Assembly: GCA_905221295.1 (NCBI GenBank)
Contig: CAJNCP010000002.1
Span: forward strand, 124,001 to 188,000
Origin: a bacterium
Lineage (GTDB): Bacteria; Bacillota; Bacilli; Lactobacillales; Streptococcaceae
DNA: 64,000 nt
Direction: 5' to 3'
Shown here: piece after piece, positions 46,746-56,158 of the stretch
How positions within the stretch are numbered: position 1 is the stretch's first letter
Layout of the letters: each line of letters opens with the position of its first letter
The notes under the pieces: model-generated
Database searches by the model: none
The model's input: the letters and a program-made list of their open reading frames with translations, nothing else
Told to the model about the DNA's origin: nothing
Made by a program: the position numbers and the translations under genes

Positions 46746-47714
46746 TTAGTCTGCGTAAATATCCTCAAATGCTGATTCTAGTGGCGGGAATGGACTTTCT
46801 TCCGCAAATTTAACAGAAGCTTCTACTGCTTCCTTGACTTGTGCTTGAATTTCTTCCAATTCTTCTGCACTTGCAATGTTGTTCTCAACGAGATAGTTAC
46901 GAAGGTTTTCGATTGGGTCTTTTTGTTTCCACAATTCCACTTCTTCACGCGTACGATATTTACCAGGGTCAGATGATGAGTGACCAAGCCAGCGATAAGT
47001 GACACTTTCAATCAAGACTGGTCCATTTCCTCCGCGAACATGGTCTACTGCTTTCTTAAATCCTTCATAAACGTCGATGACATTGTTTCCATCTTCGATA
47101 AACATTCCAGGAATTCCATATGCCGCGCTACGTTGATGAATATGTTCCACATTGGTCATTTTTTTGATGTCCGCAGAGATACCGTAACCGTTGTTAATAC
47201 AGTAAAAAATAACTGGCAGGTTCCAGATAGATGCCATGTTAACCGCTTCGTGGAAAACACCTTCGTTGGTCGCACCGTCTCCAAAGAAGCAAACGACAAT
47301 TTTACCAGTATTTTGCATTTGCTGACTGAGGGCTGCACCAACAGCAATCCCCATACCACCACCTACGATACCATTGGCACCGAGGTTCCCAGCATCCAGG
47401 TCGGCGATATGCATGGAACCACCTTTTCCTTTACAGGTCCCAGTGTACTTCCCAAGGATTTCTGCCATCATTCCGTTGAGGTCAATCCCCTTAGCAATAG
47501 CTTGCCCGTGTCCACGGTGATTTGAGGTAATCAGATCATCTGGATTGAGAGCCAACATAGCTCCGACGTTAGCAGCTTCCTCTCCGACAGAAAAGTGAGT
47601 CATACCGGGAACTTTCCCCTTTTTCACTAACTGAGCGATTTTTAAGTCCATGCGACGGATTTCTTCCATCTTACGGAACATCTCTAGCAAAAGATTCTTA
47701 TCTAAAGTTGACAT
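46746..47714 (-). CDS. 2-oxoacid/acetoin dehydrogenase E1 component, alpha subunit
   Basis: A 322-aa thiamine diphosphate-dependent subunit. The cofactor motif begins with CFFGDGATNEGVFHEAVNMA and ends with the N of FYCINNGYGIS. TSNHRGHGQAIAKG and GKGGSMHIAD are family blocks, and YRWLGHSSSDPGKYRTREEV is the phosphorylation-loop region. It is the first gene of the E1a-E1b-E2-E3-lplA operon, with a strong promoter directly upstream (47749-47777). The substrate, pyruvate or acetoin, cannot be decided from sequence; the pneumococcal name is acoA. Confidence 0.93.
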   Translation of the reverse strand: MSTLDKNLLLEMFRKMEEIRRMDLKIAQLVKKGKVPGMTHFSVGEEAANVGAMLALNPDDLITSNHRGHGQAIAKGIDLNGMMAEILGKYTGTCKGKGGSMHIADLDAGNLGANGIVGGGMGIAVGAALSQQMQNTGKIVVCFFGDGATNEGVFHEAVNMASIWNLPVIFYCINNGYGISADIKKMTNVEHIHQRSAAYGIPGMFIEDGNNVIDVYEGFKKAVDHVRGGNGPVLIESVTYRWLGHSSSDPGKYRTREEVELWKQKDPIENLRNYLVENNIASAEELEEIQAQVKEAVEASVKFAEESPFPPLESAFEDIYAD

Positions 47715-47748
47715 AATCTTGCCTTTCTAACTTTGTACTTACCCTACC

Positions 47749-47777
47749 ATTTTACCTTTTTTAGTATACACTGTCAA
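47749..47777 (-). promoter_or_regulatory. Promoter of the dehydrogenase operon
   Basis: On the minus strand TTGACA (complement of 47772-47777), 17 nt, TAAAAT (complement of 47749-47754), about 35 bp before the E1-alpha start. Confidence 0.7.
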
Positions 47778-47811
47778 AGTATATGGCTAATAAAATTTCA
47801 CAAAATACAAA

Positions 47812-47844
47812 AAAGAAAACCCTTAAGAAACAGGGATTTTCTTT
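47812..47844 (-). terminator. Terminator after the MATE gene
   Basis: AAAGAAAACCC (47812-47822) pairs with GGGATTTTCTTT (47833-47844). It separates the MATE/pyrC unit from the dehydrogenase operon. Confidence 0.75.
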
Positions 47845-47893
47845 AATTAGAATATTTTTTCACAAAGTATTTTTTCAATTAATTTTCCAAAAA

Positions 47894-49234
47894 TTAGTTG
47901 AATTTTTTCATAATCGTTTGCAAGCGCCATTGATAGAGGATAGCACTAACGACTAAACTTGCTATTAAACCAATCCAGTAAGAATAGGCTCCCAAAGTTG
48001 TTACTTGATCTAAGAATAAGCCTAATGGAATGGACACCGCCCAGTAAGCAATTACTCCAAGATAAAAGGGAACAACCGTGTCCTTATAACCTCTGAGAAT
48101 TCCTTGCAAAGGAGCTGCAACGGTGTCAGCTAATTGGAAAAATAGACTATAAGTTAGGAAGGTAGACGTTAGTTCGATGAAGTCAGGATTATTTCCATAT
48201 AAACCGGCTACGACATCTCTCAAAATATAGAGGAAGCTTAAAGTAAAGCCTGCAAATATTAACGCTATCCAACGACCAATTTTGATATAGGTCTTAGCAT
48301 CATCAAAACGCTTAGCTCCAACCTCATAAGAAACAACTATGGCCATGGCAGAAGAAATGCTCACCGGAAAGGCATACATGAGAGTTGAGAAGTTCATGGC
48401 TGACTGGTGGCTGGCAATAATCATAGACGAAAATTTTGCCATTATCAAACCAACAACAGAAAAAATAATCACCTCAGCAAATACCGTACCACCTATTGGT
48501 AAGCCCAAACGAATCCCTTCTTTGATCTTCACTAGATCAAGTGGAAGTGGTTTTTCCAAATGAAACTCTTTTAACTTTTCCTGCTTTAAAAGAATGATGA
48601 CAGAGATTCCGAGAAGACACCAGTAAGCCAGGGAAGTACCCAAGCCTGCTCCTGCTCCCCCTAACTCTGGAAACCCAAAGACACCGTAAATTAACAAATA
48701 GTTAAATCCACAATTTAAAGGTAGTAATAAGAGCATGAGATACATAGATAGCTTGGTCAGACCGAGTGAATCAAGTAGCGATCGGATAACACTGAAAAGC
48801 AACAAGGGAATAATTCCGATAGACAGGTACCAAAGATAGGAAACTGCAACTGCCGCCACTTGAGCTTCTAGTCCGATGTTGTTTAAGACAGGTGGCGCTA
48901 AGAATACTACCATTCCAAGCAAGACCAAAGACAGTCCGAAAGCCAAGTAGATAAATTGGTAAAAGTCAGATGCCACTTCTTCCTTTTTACCTCGTCCTAG
49001 ATGATGGCCTATGATGGGAACCATAGCCGAAACAATCCCTGTCAAAAAAGTGAAGAAAGGATTCCATAGACTCGTTGCAGTTGAAACACCAGCCAAGTCC
49101 ATGGTATTGTACTGCCCAGTCATAGTTGTATCAACAAATGAGGCAGAATAATTGGCAAATTGATAAATCAGGATAGGGAAAAATATCTTAAGAAATAAGA
49201 CAAACTTATCTTTAAATTGATGGGTTGGATACAT
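47894..49234 (-). CDS. MATE family efflux transporter
   Basis: A 446-aa membrane protein with 12 hydrophobic segments in two related halves. Family features are FVDTTMTGQYNTMDLAGVST in the first half and LRGYKDTVVPFYLGVIAYW in the second. MATE pumps export cationic drugs or metabolites in exchange for Na+ or H+. The substrate is unknown. It follows pyrC by 41 bp on the same strand and may share its transcript. A terminator lies between its stop and the next operon. Confidence 0.9.
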   Translation of the reverse strand: MYPTHQFKDKFVLFLKIFFPILIYQFANYSASFVDTTMTGQYNTMDLAGVSTATSLWNPFFTFLTGIVSAMVPIIGHHLGRGKKEEVASDFYQFIYLAFGLSLVLLGMVVFLAPPVLNNIGLEAQVAAVAVSYLWYLSIGIIPLLLFSVIRSLLDSLGLTKLSMYLMLLLLPLNCGFNYLLIYGVFGFPELGGAGAGLGTSLAYWCLLGISVIILLKQEKLKEFHLEKPLPLDLVKIKEGIRLGLPIGGTVFAEVIIFSVVGLIMAKFSSMIIASHQSAMNFSTLMYAFPVSISSAMAIVVSYEVGAKRFDDAKTYIKIGRWIALIFAGFTLSFLYILRDVVAGLYGNNPDFIELTSTFLTYSLFFQLADTVAAPLQGILRGYKDTVVPFYLGVIAYWAVSIPLGLFLDQVTTLGAYSYWIGLIASLVVSAILYQWRLQTIMKKFN

Positions 49235-49275
49235 ATACGCTCTCTATTCTTATAGTTTATAGAGCAGAGTCCCAT

Positions 49276-50544
49276 CTAGTTTTTGTAGACGATTTGTCCC
49301 TTACAGATAGTATATTTGACCTGCCCTTTTAAAGTTTCACCTATAAATGGTGAATTAGCTGCTTTTGAAGCAAAGTGTGAGTCCACAAGGCGGTCAGCCT
49401 TAGCATCAAAGATAGTGATATCCGCTGGACCATTTTCAGCCAAGTAACCTGCTTCAAAGTGGTAAAGCTTGGCTGGATTGACAGTCATTTTTTCAAGCAA
49501 TTCCATCAAGCTTAGCTCACCAGCTTCCACCAAATAAGTCAAACCAAGAGAAAGAGAGGTTTCCAAACCGGTCATACCAGATGGTGCTTTGGTGATATCT
49601 TCTACATTTTTCTCATCTGCATGGTGAGGAGCGTGGTCTGTCGCGATAACTGTGATAACACCTGACTTGAGACCTTCGATAACGGCACGACGGTCTGACT
49701 CCAAACGAAGTGGAGGATTCATTTTGGCATTGCTACCTTGAGTTAAAAGAAGAGCTTCTGTCTTAGAGAAATGCTGTGGCGCTACTTCTGCTGTGACTTG
49801 CGCTCCCAAACCTTGAGCAAATTCCACTACCTTGACACTTTCTTCCTTAGACAAATGCTGGATGTGAACATGGGCCTTGGTTGCGTAGGCAATCATAACA
49901 TCACGCGCAATCATGGCGTATTCTGCCACCCCTGTCGCACCACAAATCTTGAAGTGGTCTTTAGCGATGTTTTCGTTGAAACCAAGAATTCCATTCAAAC
50001 CAGGATCTTCCTCGTGAAGACAAACAAAGGTACCTAGTTTCTTAGCAGTTTCCAAGGCTTCTTTGAGAACCTTGCTACTTTCAAGTGGAATACCATCATC
50101 AGAAAAACCAACGGCTCCAGCTTCCAAAAGTGCCTTAAAGTCTGTCAAGTCTTGGCCATTAAAATTCTTAGTAATGGTCGCAACCGTCTTGACATTGATT
50201 TGTTCCTTGGCAGCTGACTGAAGAACTTCTTGCAAAGTTTCTACGTCTGAAATGGTTGGACTGGTATTAGCCATCATGACAACCGTTGTAAAACCACCTG
50301 CAGCAGCCGCTAGTGCCCCAGTATGAATGTCTTCTTTATGAGTTTGACCAGGTTCACGGAAATGAACATGGATATCGACTAGTCCAGGCGCTACCACAAG
50401 ACCAGTAGCGTCAATCACTTCTGCTCCTTCTCCCTTGATTTCAGGCGCAATTTTGACAATTTTCCCATCTTGGACCAAAACATCACACACTTGATCCAAA
50501 CCAGACTTGGGATCCATTACACGACCATTTTTGATTAGTAGCAT
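49276..50544 (-). CDS. pyrC: Dihydroorotase
   Basis: A 422-aa amidohydrolase of pyrimidine synthesis (carbamoyl aspartate to dihydroorotate). Metal ligands are visible in [18 protein letters not shown], a conserved histidine-containing block ([12 protein letters not shown]) and [15 protein letters not shown]. The length fits class I bacterial dihydroorotases. AAAGGAGAAAGCAG precedes the ATG. It is 12 bp downstream of the nudix gene, consistent with an ung-nudix-pyrC operon. Confidence 0.95.
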   Translation of the reverse strand: MLLIKNGRVMDPKSGLDQVCDVLVQDGKIVKIAPEIKGEGAEVIDATGLVVAPGLVDIHVHFREPGQTHKEDIHTGALAAAAGGFTTVVMMANTSPTISDVETLQEVLQSAAKEQINVKTVATITKNFNGQDLTDFKALLEAGAVGFSDDGIPLESSKVLKEALETAKKLGTFVCLHEEDPGLNGILGFNENIAKDHFKICGATGVAEYAMIARDVMIAYATKAHVHIQHLSKEESVKVVEFAQGLGAQVTAEVAPQHFSKTEALLLTQGSNAKMNPPLRLESDRRAVIEGLKSGVITVIATDHAPHHADEKNVEDITKAPSGMTGLETSLSLGLTYLVEAGELSLMELLEKMTVNPAKLYHFEAGYLAENGPADITIFDAKADRLVDSHFASKAANSPFIGETLKGQVKYTICKGQIVYKN

Positions 50545-50556
50545 CTGCTTTCTCCT

Positions 50557-51021
50557 TTATTCATAGAAATCAACTTGGGTATCCAACAATTTATCCCCAT
50601 CATAAACAAACTTGGCTGAAAAGAAGGGTTTATCTTCTAAAAGCCACTCAACAAAGGTGTGGTCACCCTCCCAAGTTGGCTTGCTCAAAACTTCATCATA
50701 GGGAACCCATTCTAAGGTCCCCTCACTGCAGTCAATCAAGTCACCCTCAAACTCTGTCACCTTAAATACATAAGTGTACCAGTCTAAATCAGGCGTGAAC
50801 TCAGGAAAAGTGATAACGCCTTTTAGAACTGGCTTGGCTTTCAGACCTGTTTCTTCGAGGATTTCACGTGCCGCACATTCCTGAGGCGTCTCTCCTCTCT
50901 CTAGCTTACCACCCACACCAATCCATTTGCCTTCATGGACATCATTCGGCTTCTTATTGCGATGCAGCATGAGCAGTTCTTTTCCGTTATCAATGTAGCA
51001 AATCGTCGCTAACTGAGGCAT
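50557..51021 (-). CDS. Nudix hydrolase (MutT/8-oxo-dGTPase type)
   Basis: A 154-aa nudix protein. The nudix box G-x5-E-x7-R-E-U-x-E-E-x-G-U is complete (from about residue 38: GGKLERGETPQECAAREI, then LEETGLK). The layout and the gene position between ung and pyrC match pneumococcal mutX, which removes oxidised purine nucleotides, but substrate choice is inferred. A short gap of 9 bp to ung suggests an anti-mutagenic pair expressed together. Confidence 0.9.
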   Translation of the reverse strand: MPQLATICYIDNGKELLMLHRNKKPNDVHEGKWIGVGGKLERGETPQECAAREILEETGLKAKPVLKGVITFPEFTPDLDWYTYVFKVTEFEGDLIDCSEGTLEWVPYDEVLSKPTWEGDHTFVEWLLEDKPFFSAKFVYDGDKLLDTQVDFYE

Positions 51022-51030
51022 ATTTTCTCC

Positions 51031-51684
51031 TTATCTAAGCCAATCGATTGGCACTTGTCCTGTCTCTTTTAAAAATTCATTGGCCTTGGAAAAAGGCTTG
51101 GAACCCCAAAATCCTCTATAAACCGATAAAGGACTGGGATGGGCTGATTCGATAATCAAGTGGTGAGGATTGGTAACCAAGACCTTCTTCTTACGTGCAT
51201 AAGCACCCCAGAGTATAAAAATCACTGGCCTATCTAGATTATTGACAACCCGAATCACAGCATCTGTAAAAGGCTCCCATATTAGCTCAGCATGACCATT
51301 GGCCTGACCAGCAGGAACGGTCAAACAAGCATTGAGAAGCAAGACTCCTTGCTCAGCCCAAGCAGTTAAATCATGGGATTTCTTAACGCCGATGTCATCT
51401 GACAATTCTTTCAAGATATTTTGCAAGGATGGCGGAGCTGGGATAGAGTCAGGAACAGAAAAACTCAAGCCCTGAGCCTGACCTGGCCCGTGATAGGGGT
51501 CTTGCCCTAGAATCACCACCTTAACTTCTTCAAGCGGTGTAGTCAATAGAGCCTGAAAAATCTTTTCCTTAGGTGGATAAACAATTCCCTGAGCATAGAC
51601 CTGATCCATAAACTGATTGATTTTCCCGAAATAACCCTCAGGTAATTGCTCCTTAATCAAAGCATGCCAAGATGAGTGTTGCAT
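51031..51684 (-). CDS. ung: Uracil-DNA glycosylase
   Basis: A 217-aa family 1 uracil-DNA glycosylase. Motifs are [15 protein letters not shown] (catalytic aspartate), LLLNACLTV and the minor-groove loop [15 protein letters not shown]. It removes uracil from DNA as the first step of base excision repair. The ATG at 51684 has AAGGAG six bases upstream; the in-frame TTG at 51690 abuts that site and is rejected. It heads the ung-nudix-pyrC run. Confidence 0.95.
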   Translation of the reverse strand: MQHSSWHALIKEQLPEGYFGKINQFMDQVYAQGIVYPPKEKIFQALLTTPLEEVKVVILGQDPYHGPGQAQGLSFSVPDSIPAPPSLQNILKELSDDIGVKKSHDLTAWAEQGVLLLNACLTVPAGQANGHAELIWEPFTDAVIRVVNNLDRPVIFILWGAYARKKKVLVTNPHHLIIESAHPSPLSVYRGFWGSKPFSKANEFLKETGQVPIDWLR

Positions 51685-51720
51685 CGCCAACTCCTTCGTT
51701 TTTACTGCTTCTATTATAGC

Positions 51721-51747
51721 AAAAAGTGGCTATCTAAACCACTTTTT
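51721..51747. terminator. Terminator upstream of ung
   Basis: AAAAAGTGG (51721-51729) pairs with CCACTTTTT (51739-51747). It ends the minus-strand unit containing the HAD and 51815 genes. Confidence 0.85.
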
Positions 51748-51814
51748 ACAGTTCTTATATATACTGTTATTGACCCTATTATTTGACATTAGTGTTCACA
51801 ATGAAGACAGGGTA

Positions 51815-52108
51815 TCAATCAGCCATTAAAAACTTTTCGATTGTATCAATAGCATAGGAAAGTTGATTATTTACAGACATCATCCGTTCAAGATTAGCGT
51901 CCATATAGTAGAGTTCAGATAAACCACCCCTAGGGAGGAAGAGTGAATAGTGGATATTCATCTTCTCTCGAGTACTTAACTCTATATGATTGCTTATGAT
52001 ATACTTTAACTCTTTTAACGAATTTACTTGGGCAACCACACCTTTTAACCGATACTTCTCGATGAGGTTTAGTAAATTGTCAATCTCTTCAATGACTTTA
52101 GTTTTCAT
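51815..52108 (-). CDS. Hypothetical protein
   Basis: A 97-aa helical protein (KTKVIEEIDNLLNLIEKYRL at the N terminus) with no recognised domain. The ATG at 52108 follows AGAGGTGTTGAT. The longer in-frame start at 52150 overlaps the end of the HAD gene and adds a poor extension. It lies 23 bp after the HAD stop, probably in the same transcript, and before a terminator. Confidence 0.6.
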   Translation of the reverse strand: MKTKVIEEIDNLLNLIEKYRLKGVVAQVNSLKELKYIISNHIELSTREKMNIHYSLFLPRGGLSELYYMDANLERMMSVNNQLSYAIDTIEKFLMAD

Positions 52109-52131
52109 ATCAACACCTCTTAGGAAAAGCA

Positions 52132-52824
52132 CTACATAGCATCCAAACAATCTAGTAAGTCTTGGTAAAAATGGACTTCGTAAGAAGGCTGGGCTTGCGT
52201 CTTGTTTTCCAGATAATGAGGGTTATACCAGATAGTATCAATACCAGCATTATTGCCACCTTGAATATCAGCTGTTAGGGAATCTCCAATCATCAGGGCC
52301 TTTTCTTTGCTAAATCCTACAATTTGCTGACCGATTTTTTCATAGAATAGTGCATCAGGTTTTTGCGTTTGCAATTGCTCAGAGATAAAGACTTGGTTGA
52401 AATAGGGAGCCAGACCAGATTGAGCCAAACGCCCTGTCTGGATTGCAGTAATGCCATTTGTCGCAGCATACAAGTCATAATCACGTTCGATAAGGCTGTC
52501 CAAGAGTTCATGAGCACCTGAAAAAGTTTGTCCCTGTTGGGCTAAGTAAAATTGGTAACGCTGGGCAAGTAACCTACCGTCTTTATCCTGTTTGAAATGG
52601 GCAAATAAACGTGAAAAGCGCGTGTTAATCAGTTCTTGTTTACTGATTTTCTTTTGCTCCAAGTCCTTCCAGAGAGCCTTGTTCATAGGAACGTAATAGT
52701 CTTTATAGGCTTGAATATCCGCAACTCCTTCTTCTTTTAGAAGTTGCGTCAAAGCCACATCCTCAGCAGCATCAAAATCAAGCAAGGTGTGGTCAAGGTC
52801 GAAGAGTAAAAATTTGTAGGGCAT
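52132..52824 (-). CDS. YjjG-family HAD hydrolase (noncanonical pyrimidine nucleotidase)
   Basis: A 230-aa haloacid dehalogenase-type phosphatase. Motif I is LLFDLDHTLLDFD, motif II sits in ATNGITAIQ, motif III's lysine is in KPDALFYEKIG and motif IV is MIGDSLTADIQGG. The helical cap places it in subfamily IA (YjjG/YfnB-like), which removes phosphate from (often damaged) pyrimidine nucleotides. GAAAGGAAACTCA precedes the ATG. Its first 10 codons and ribosome binding site are duplicated 3.3 kb upstream on the far side of the HNH-ATPase module, so its 5' end lies at an insertion junction. Confidence 0.9.
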   Translation of the reverse strand: MPYKFLLFDLDHTLLDFDAAEDVALTQLLKEEGVADIQAYKDYYVPMNKALWKDLEQKKISKQELINTRFSRLFAHFKQDKDGRLLAQRYQFYLAQQGQTFSGAHELLDSLIERDYDLYAATNGITAIQTGRLAQSGLAPYFNQVFISEQLQTQKPDALFYEKIGQQIVGFSKEKALMIGDSLTADIQGGNNAGIDTIWYNPHYLENKTQAQPSYEVHFYQDLLDCLDAM

Positions 52825-52840
52825 TGAGTTTCCTTTCTGA
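52799..52840. repeat. Direct repeat at the HAD-side end of the nuclease-ATPase module
   Basis: 42 bp covering the first codons, ATG and ribosome binding site of the HAD gene. It matches 56133-56174 at 36 of 42 positions, including a perfect 19-bp core (52822-52840). Confidence 0.8.
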
Positions 52841-52847
52841 ATAATTT

Positions 52848-54956
52848 TTAATTTAATAAATTGTTACTTTTCTCTGCTTCTAATTTTTCTAACTCCAATT
52901 TTAGTTGTTCAATTCTATTATCAATAGTACTTTCTTGAAACTTTTTTTCATACATTTCATATAATTTATTTCTTAGTAACGGCTCTGAAATCATATCAAT
53001 CTCTGATAATAGGTTTTCCTTAGTTGAATAGTATACAAGACTGTCTGAGTCTTGAAGGGGATCAAGTTCTTTGATAATGTTGTTTATTTTAGAAATCGCA
53101 AATTCACCATAGATATCTTTAATGAACATATCATCATGCATTATTTCCTGTATATTCTTAGCAAATGTATTCCTCATTAATTTTACTTTTACATCATCTT
53201 CATCTTTTACTAAACAAATAACATTTCCATTCTTGATATCAGATAACATAAAAGGAGAATGTGTAGTAAAAATAAATTGAATTTTTGCATTTGAAAATTG
53301 ATTAAATTCATTGATTAAAAAATTTATTAAACGTCTAGACCATTCTAAATGAAGGCCTTCTTCAATTTCATCTACAAGAATTATATAATGACCTTCAAAT
53401 GATCTAGTTTTTATCAAAGCAACCAAATCAAGTAGGTTCTTCTCACCTTTTGAAGTAACCTCCCTAACTTGAAACCAAATTGCTTCCCCACGTTCATTTA
53501 TTAAATCTATTTTCCTTTTCTCTGTAAAGTCAATAGTAGTTCTTAATTCATCTATAAAGTCCTTAACTGATTGATCTTCAAAATCTATTTTTACAACACA
53601 GCTTTGATCATCAATTGATTTGAGATTATCATTAACCTGATAAAACTCTCTTAAAAATCGTGCAGTGAAGTTAATATATTCAACAATATCATTGCTAGGT
53701 TCTACACCCAAATCTCTACAGTTATCATAAGGTAAGCCTTCCCCAACAAATTCTCCGTCATCTTCCCTCACAAAATCTTTCTCTAAAAGTTGAGTAAAAA
53801 AAATAGTTATATCCTTAAAAAGAATTTCCCAATTAGCTACTATGTCATCTGCATTAGGTGCCTTATTATAATTTGGAAAATATAAATCTCGAATATACAT
53901 ATATGTATCAACGAGAACATTTAGAATCTGCAACTCATTGAAAGATAAAGCTAACCCTTTTTCTAAAAATTCTTCAAAAGAAACTCTACCAAAAAAATTC
54001 TGAAATATAAATCCAAATCTGTTAAATACTACAAAGCGTTTAAATTCTATGCTTAGTCTCTTGAATCTTTTTTGAAATTCTTCATCTTTTAGTGCTTCAT
54101 CTATGTTGTTATAATTTCTCTGTGTAGCGATGCCATGTAGCTCAACCAATTCTTGAATGGTATCATTTAAATACAAGAAATTCTCACAATACAAATTATT
54201 CTCTCTATCATTTGTATGATAAATACTGTCTCCAAATACACATTTCGAAATAAAATCTTTAAAATCATATTCAGGATTCCAATCCAAGGGAAGTACTTTT
54301 CTAAAACAGTAATCAGTTAAATCATTTAAAGTCTCTTCGAAAGTATTTATTCTAATTTCCCATTTATAATTGGAACTGTTTGAAATAAATCTTTTATCAA
54401 CAAGTAGTTTATAAGCATCAAACTTGGATTTTGCATCTTTGAGTGAAAACTGTTTACTATTACCATATCGTCGTCTAATTAAACCATTATAATCTTCGTA
54501 ACCTCTTAATACTTTTGAAGACTGAAAATAATACATATTGTCTTTCTGACTATCCTCTATTGTACTTGATTTATAAATACCTGTGTATTCAAGTTTGTTT
54601 ATTTGCTCTATATGGCTATTGATTTCAATACTTTCTATATCAAAATTAAACATTTCCAATAAAACATTGCTATCCCAAAAAATTAAACAGTAAGAAGAAT
54701 CAAAAGCATGGTATTTTCTCTCCTCTTTGGTACACCCAATCAGATCCAAAATAGTTGTCTTCCCGACACCATTATTCCCAACTATTGCGGTTATATTACT
54801 TATATTATCTCCATAAAAATTTGGAACTGAATCTTCAACCTTGTTAACTTTTAAATGTTGATTTTCCCACTCTATTGTATAGTTAGAATTGAAAATAATC
54901 GGTTCATTCCATGAAATATTGTTATATTTTTTTACTATTAATCCTATTAACTCCAT
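52848..54956 (-). CDS. AAA/ABC-type ATPase of a Septu-like defence module (PtuA-like)
   Basis: A 702-aa ATPase of the RecF/OLD-related group. Walker A is GNNGVGKTT (residues 60-68), an ABC-signature-like SKGEKN sits at 502-507, Walker B and the catalytic acid at 525-537 (IILVDEIEEGLHL), and TTHSPF follows at 564-569. The long middle part has no recognised domain. A coiled C terminus (RIEQLKLELEKLEAEKSNNL) ends it. ATG 54956 has AGGTG six bases upstream and starts one base after the HNH stop. A GTG at 54965 is less likely. Paired with an HNH nuclease it resembles PtuAB (Septu), which defends against phage, but the gene order is reversed. It is visibly more AT-rich than its neighbours. Confidence 0.8.
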   Translation of the reverse strand: MELIGLIVKKYNNISWNEPIIFNSNYTIEWENQHLKVNKVEDSVPNFYGDNISNITAIVGNNGVGKTTILDLIGCTKEERKYHAFDSSYCLIFWDSNVLLEMFNFDIESIEINSHIEQINKLEYTGIYKSSTIEDSQKDNMYYFQSSKVLRGYEDYNGLIRRRYGNSKQFSLKDAKSKFDAYKLLVDKRFISNSSNYKWEIRINTFEETLNDLTDYCFRKVLPLDWNPEYDFKDFISKCVFGDSIYHTNDRENNLYCENFLYLNDTIQELVELHGIATQRNYNNIDEALKDEEFQKRFKRLSIEFKRFVVFNRFGFIFQNFFGRVSFEEFLEKGLALSFNELQILNVLVDTYMYIRDLYFPNYNKAPNADDIVANWEILFKDITIFFTQLLEKDFVREDDGEFVGEGLPYDNCRDLGVEPSNDIVEYINFTARFLREFYQVNDNLKSIDDQSCVVKIDFEDQSVKDFIDELRTTIDFTEKRKIDLINERGEAIWFQVREVTSKGEKNLLDLVALIKTRSFEGHYIILVDEIEEGLHLEWSRRLINFLINEFNQFSNAKIQFIFTTHSPFMLSDIKNGNVICLVKDEDDVKVKLMRNTFAKNIQEIMHDDMFIKDIYGEFAISKINNIIKELDPLQDSDSLVYYSTKENLLSEIDMISEPLLRNKLYEMYEKKFQESTIDNRIEQLKLELEKLEAEKSNNLLN

Positions 54957-54957
54957 A

Positions 54958-56040
54958 TTATTCACCTATTAATCCGATATTTCTACTGATATCTGCAACC
55001 ATCTTAGATAGGGGACGCTTACCATACTCTTTAGAGTCGGTATATACGCCAGTAAGAAATCGGTTAATTTCACTTTCTGTAAGTTCCTTCATTCCATTCT
55101 CTTGAAATAATGATTTAATTCTTTCTTTATAAGGTTTCGAATAATATTCTTTTTTCCATAACAATTCTTCAATTACATCCGAATGAACTTGGTATAACTC
55201 TATTATACCAATATTATCGAGGTCTTTCTTAAGTAAATCAAACTTTTCTGATTTTTGCCTCTCGATAAAAATTCTAGGTTGATGAATAGATTCTAAATTA
55301 TAATTAAATCTAAAAAGATCATCTACTTCGATACTTGAATCATAAGGAGAGATACTAAACTCACTAGTCAATTTATTGTAATTACAAGAGGCGCAACTAG
55401 GTACCAAATTATAAAAGCAAACTGCTAATAGTGGATAGTCTATTTTTGACCAAAAATGATCTAATTGACACGAATTCAGTAACTCAATATGTTGCTCATT
55501 TATTTCATGGCCCTCTGGGCATTTTCTTTTTAAATATATTTCATCAGAAAAATACTCAAAAATATCAGCAGAATTATCATGACATGCTTCGCACTTGTAT
55601 ACTTTCATTGTAGAATTGATAAAATTCCTATTACAATAGGGACAAACAATGAAACTGGAATTCTTTACTCTAGAATATCTAATCTCTTTTGTTATAAAAT
55701 TATAGGACGATACTAAAAATGATTCAAATTTTTGTAAGTAATCGAGTCCTTTATATCTGGGATGAAAAATTCGATCTTTTCTATCTATTTTTCTAGCATT
55801 TAAAAACCATTTAAATATTTTATATAAATCTTCGTATTCAAGTTGCATCAATTCTAAAAGCAAATCATCACCTGTGCTCCAATTAATCCCTTCAATGACT
55901 AAATACTCCCGAATCCACTTTGAAATATCCTTTTTAAAAGTTTCTTCACCTCTATATTTCTGAGGAAAATTCATTTGTGCATATATAGATTTGCACCAAT
56001 CTCTCACGTAATCCGGATCAAACTTTTCAATCTGTATCAT
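54958..56040 (-). CDS. HNH endonuclease of a Septu-like defence module (PtuB-like)
   Basis: A 360-aa nuclease. About 125 helical residues precede a zinc-bound HNH domain: CPYC (133-136), CEAC (150-153), C174, then QLDHFWSKIDYPLLAV with the metal-binding D-H at 194-195, N211 and CASCN (216-220). The L-D-H...YPLLAV...Y-N-L-V-P-S-C block is typical of PtuB and related HNH proteins that pair with ATPases. An insertion between the CPYC knuckle and the HNH core and a 140-residue C-terminal extension make it longer than standard PtuB. The ATG follows GGAGGAAGTTAG. It is the first gene of the two-gene unit. Confidence 0.8.
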   Translation of the reverse strand: MIQIEKFDPDYVRDWCKSIYAQMNFPQKYRGEETFKKDISKWIREYLVIEGINWSTGDDLLLELMQLEYEDLYKIFKWFLNARKIDRKDRIFHPRYKGLDYLQKFESFLVSSYNFITKEIRYSRVKNSSFIVCPYCNRNFINSTMKVYKCEACHDNSADIFEYFSDEIYLKRKCPEGHEINEQHIELLNSCQLDHFWSKIDYPLLAVCFYNLVPSCASCNYNKLTSEFSISPYDSSIEVDDLFRFNYNLESIHQPRIFIERQKSEKFDLLKKDLDNIGIIELYQVHSDVIEELLWKKEYYSKPYKERIKSLFQENGMKELTESEINRFLTGVYTDSKEYGKRPLSKMVADISRNIGLIGE

Positions 56041-56116
56041 CTAACTTCCTCCAATTTTACTATAACTTGATTTCTAGCAATTTCAGTTATGAATAAATAA
56101 AATACAATATATCATT

Positions 56117-56158
56117 TAACTTTGACAAATTTCGAAGAGTAGGAATTTATTGAACATT
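56117..56158 (-). pseudogene. Stranded 5' end of the HAD gene
   Basis: On the minus strand ATG (56156-56158) with GAAAGGAAACTCA before it opens MFNKFLLFEICQS and stops at TAA (56117-56119). It mirrors MPYKFLLFDLD of the intact HAD gene. It looks like the original start of that gene, cut off by insertion of the HNH-ATPase module. The DNA beyond (56175 onward) holds a TATAAT-like box near 56190 that probably once drove the HAD gene and may now drive the module. Confidence 0.65.

Noticed and set aside
46338..46775. Long plus-strand frames antisense to the E1-beta gene
   Set aside because: The minus strand encodes a full-length conserved enzyme; the plus-strand product is rich in Ser, Cys and His as expected for a shadow frame.
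53896..53907. Palindrome TACATATATGTA as a fifth copy of the dif-area repeat
   Set aside because: It lacks the 6-nt spacer and lies inside the ATPase coding sequence.
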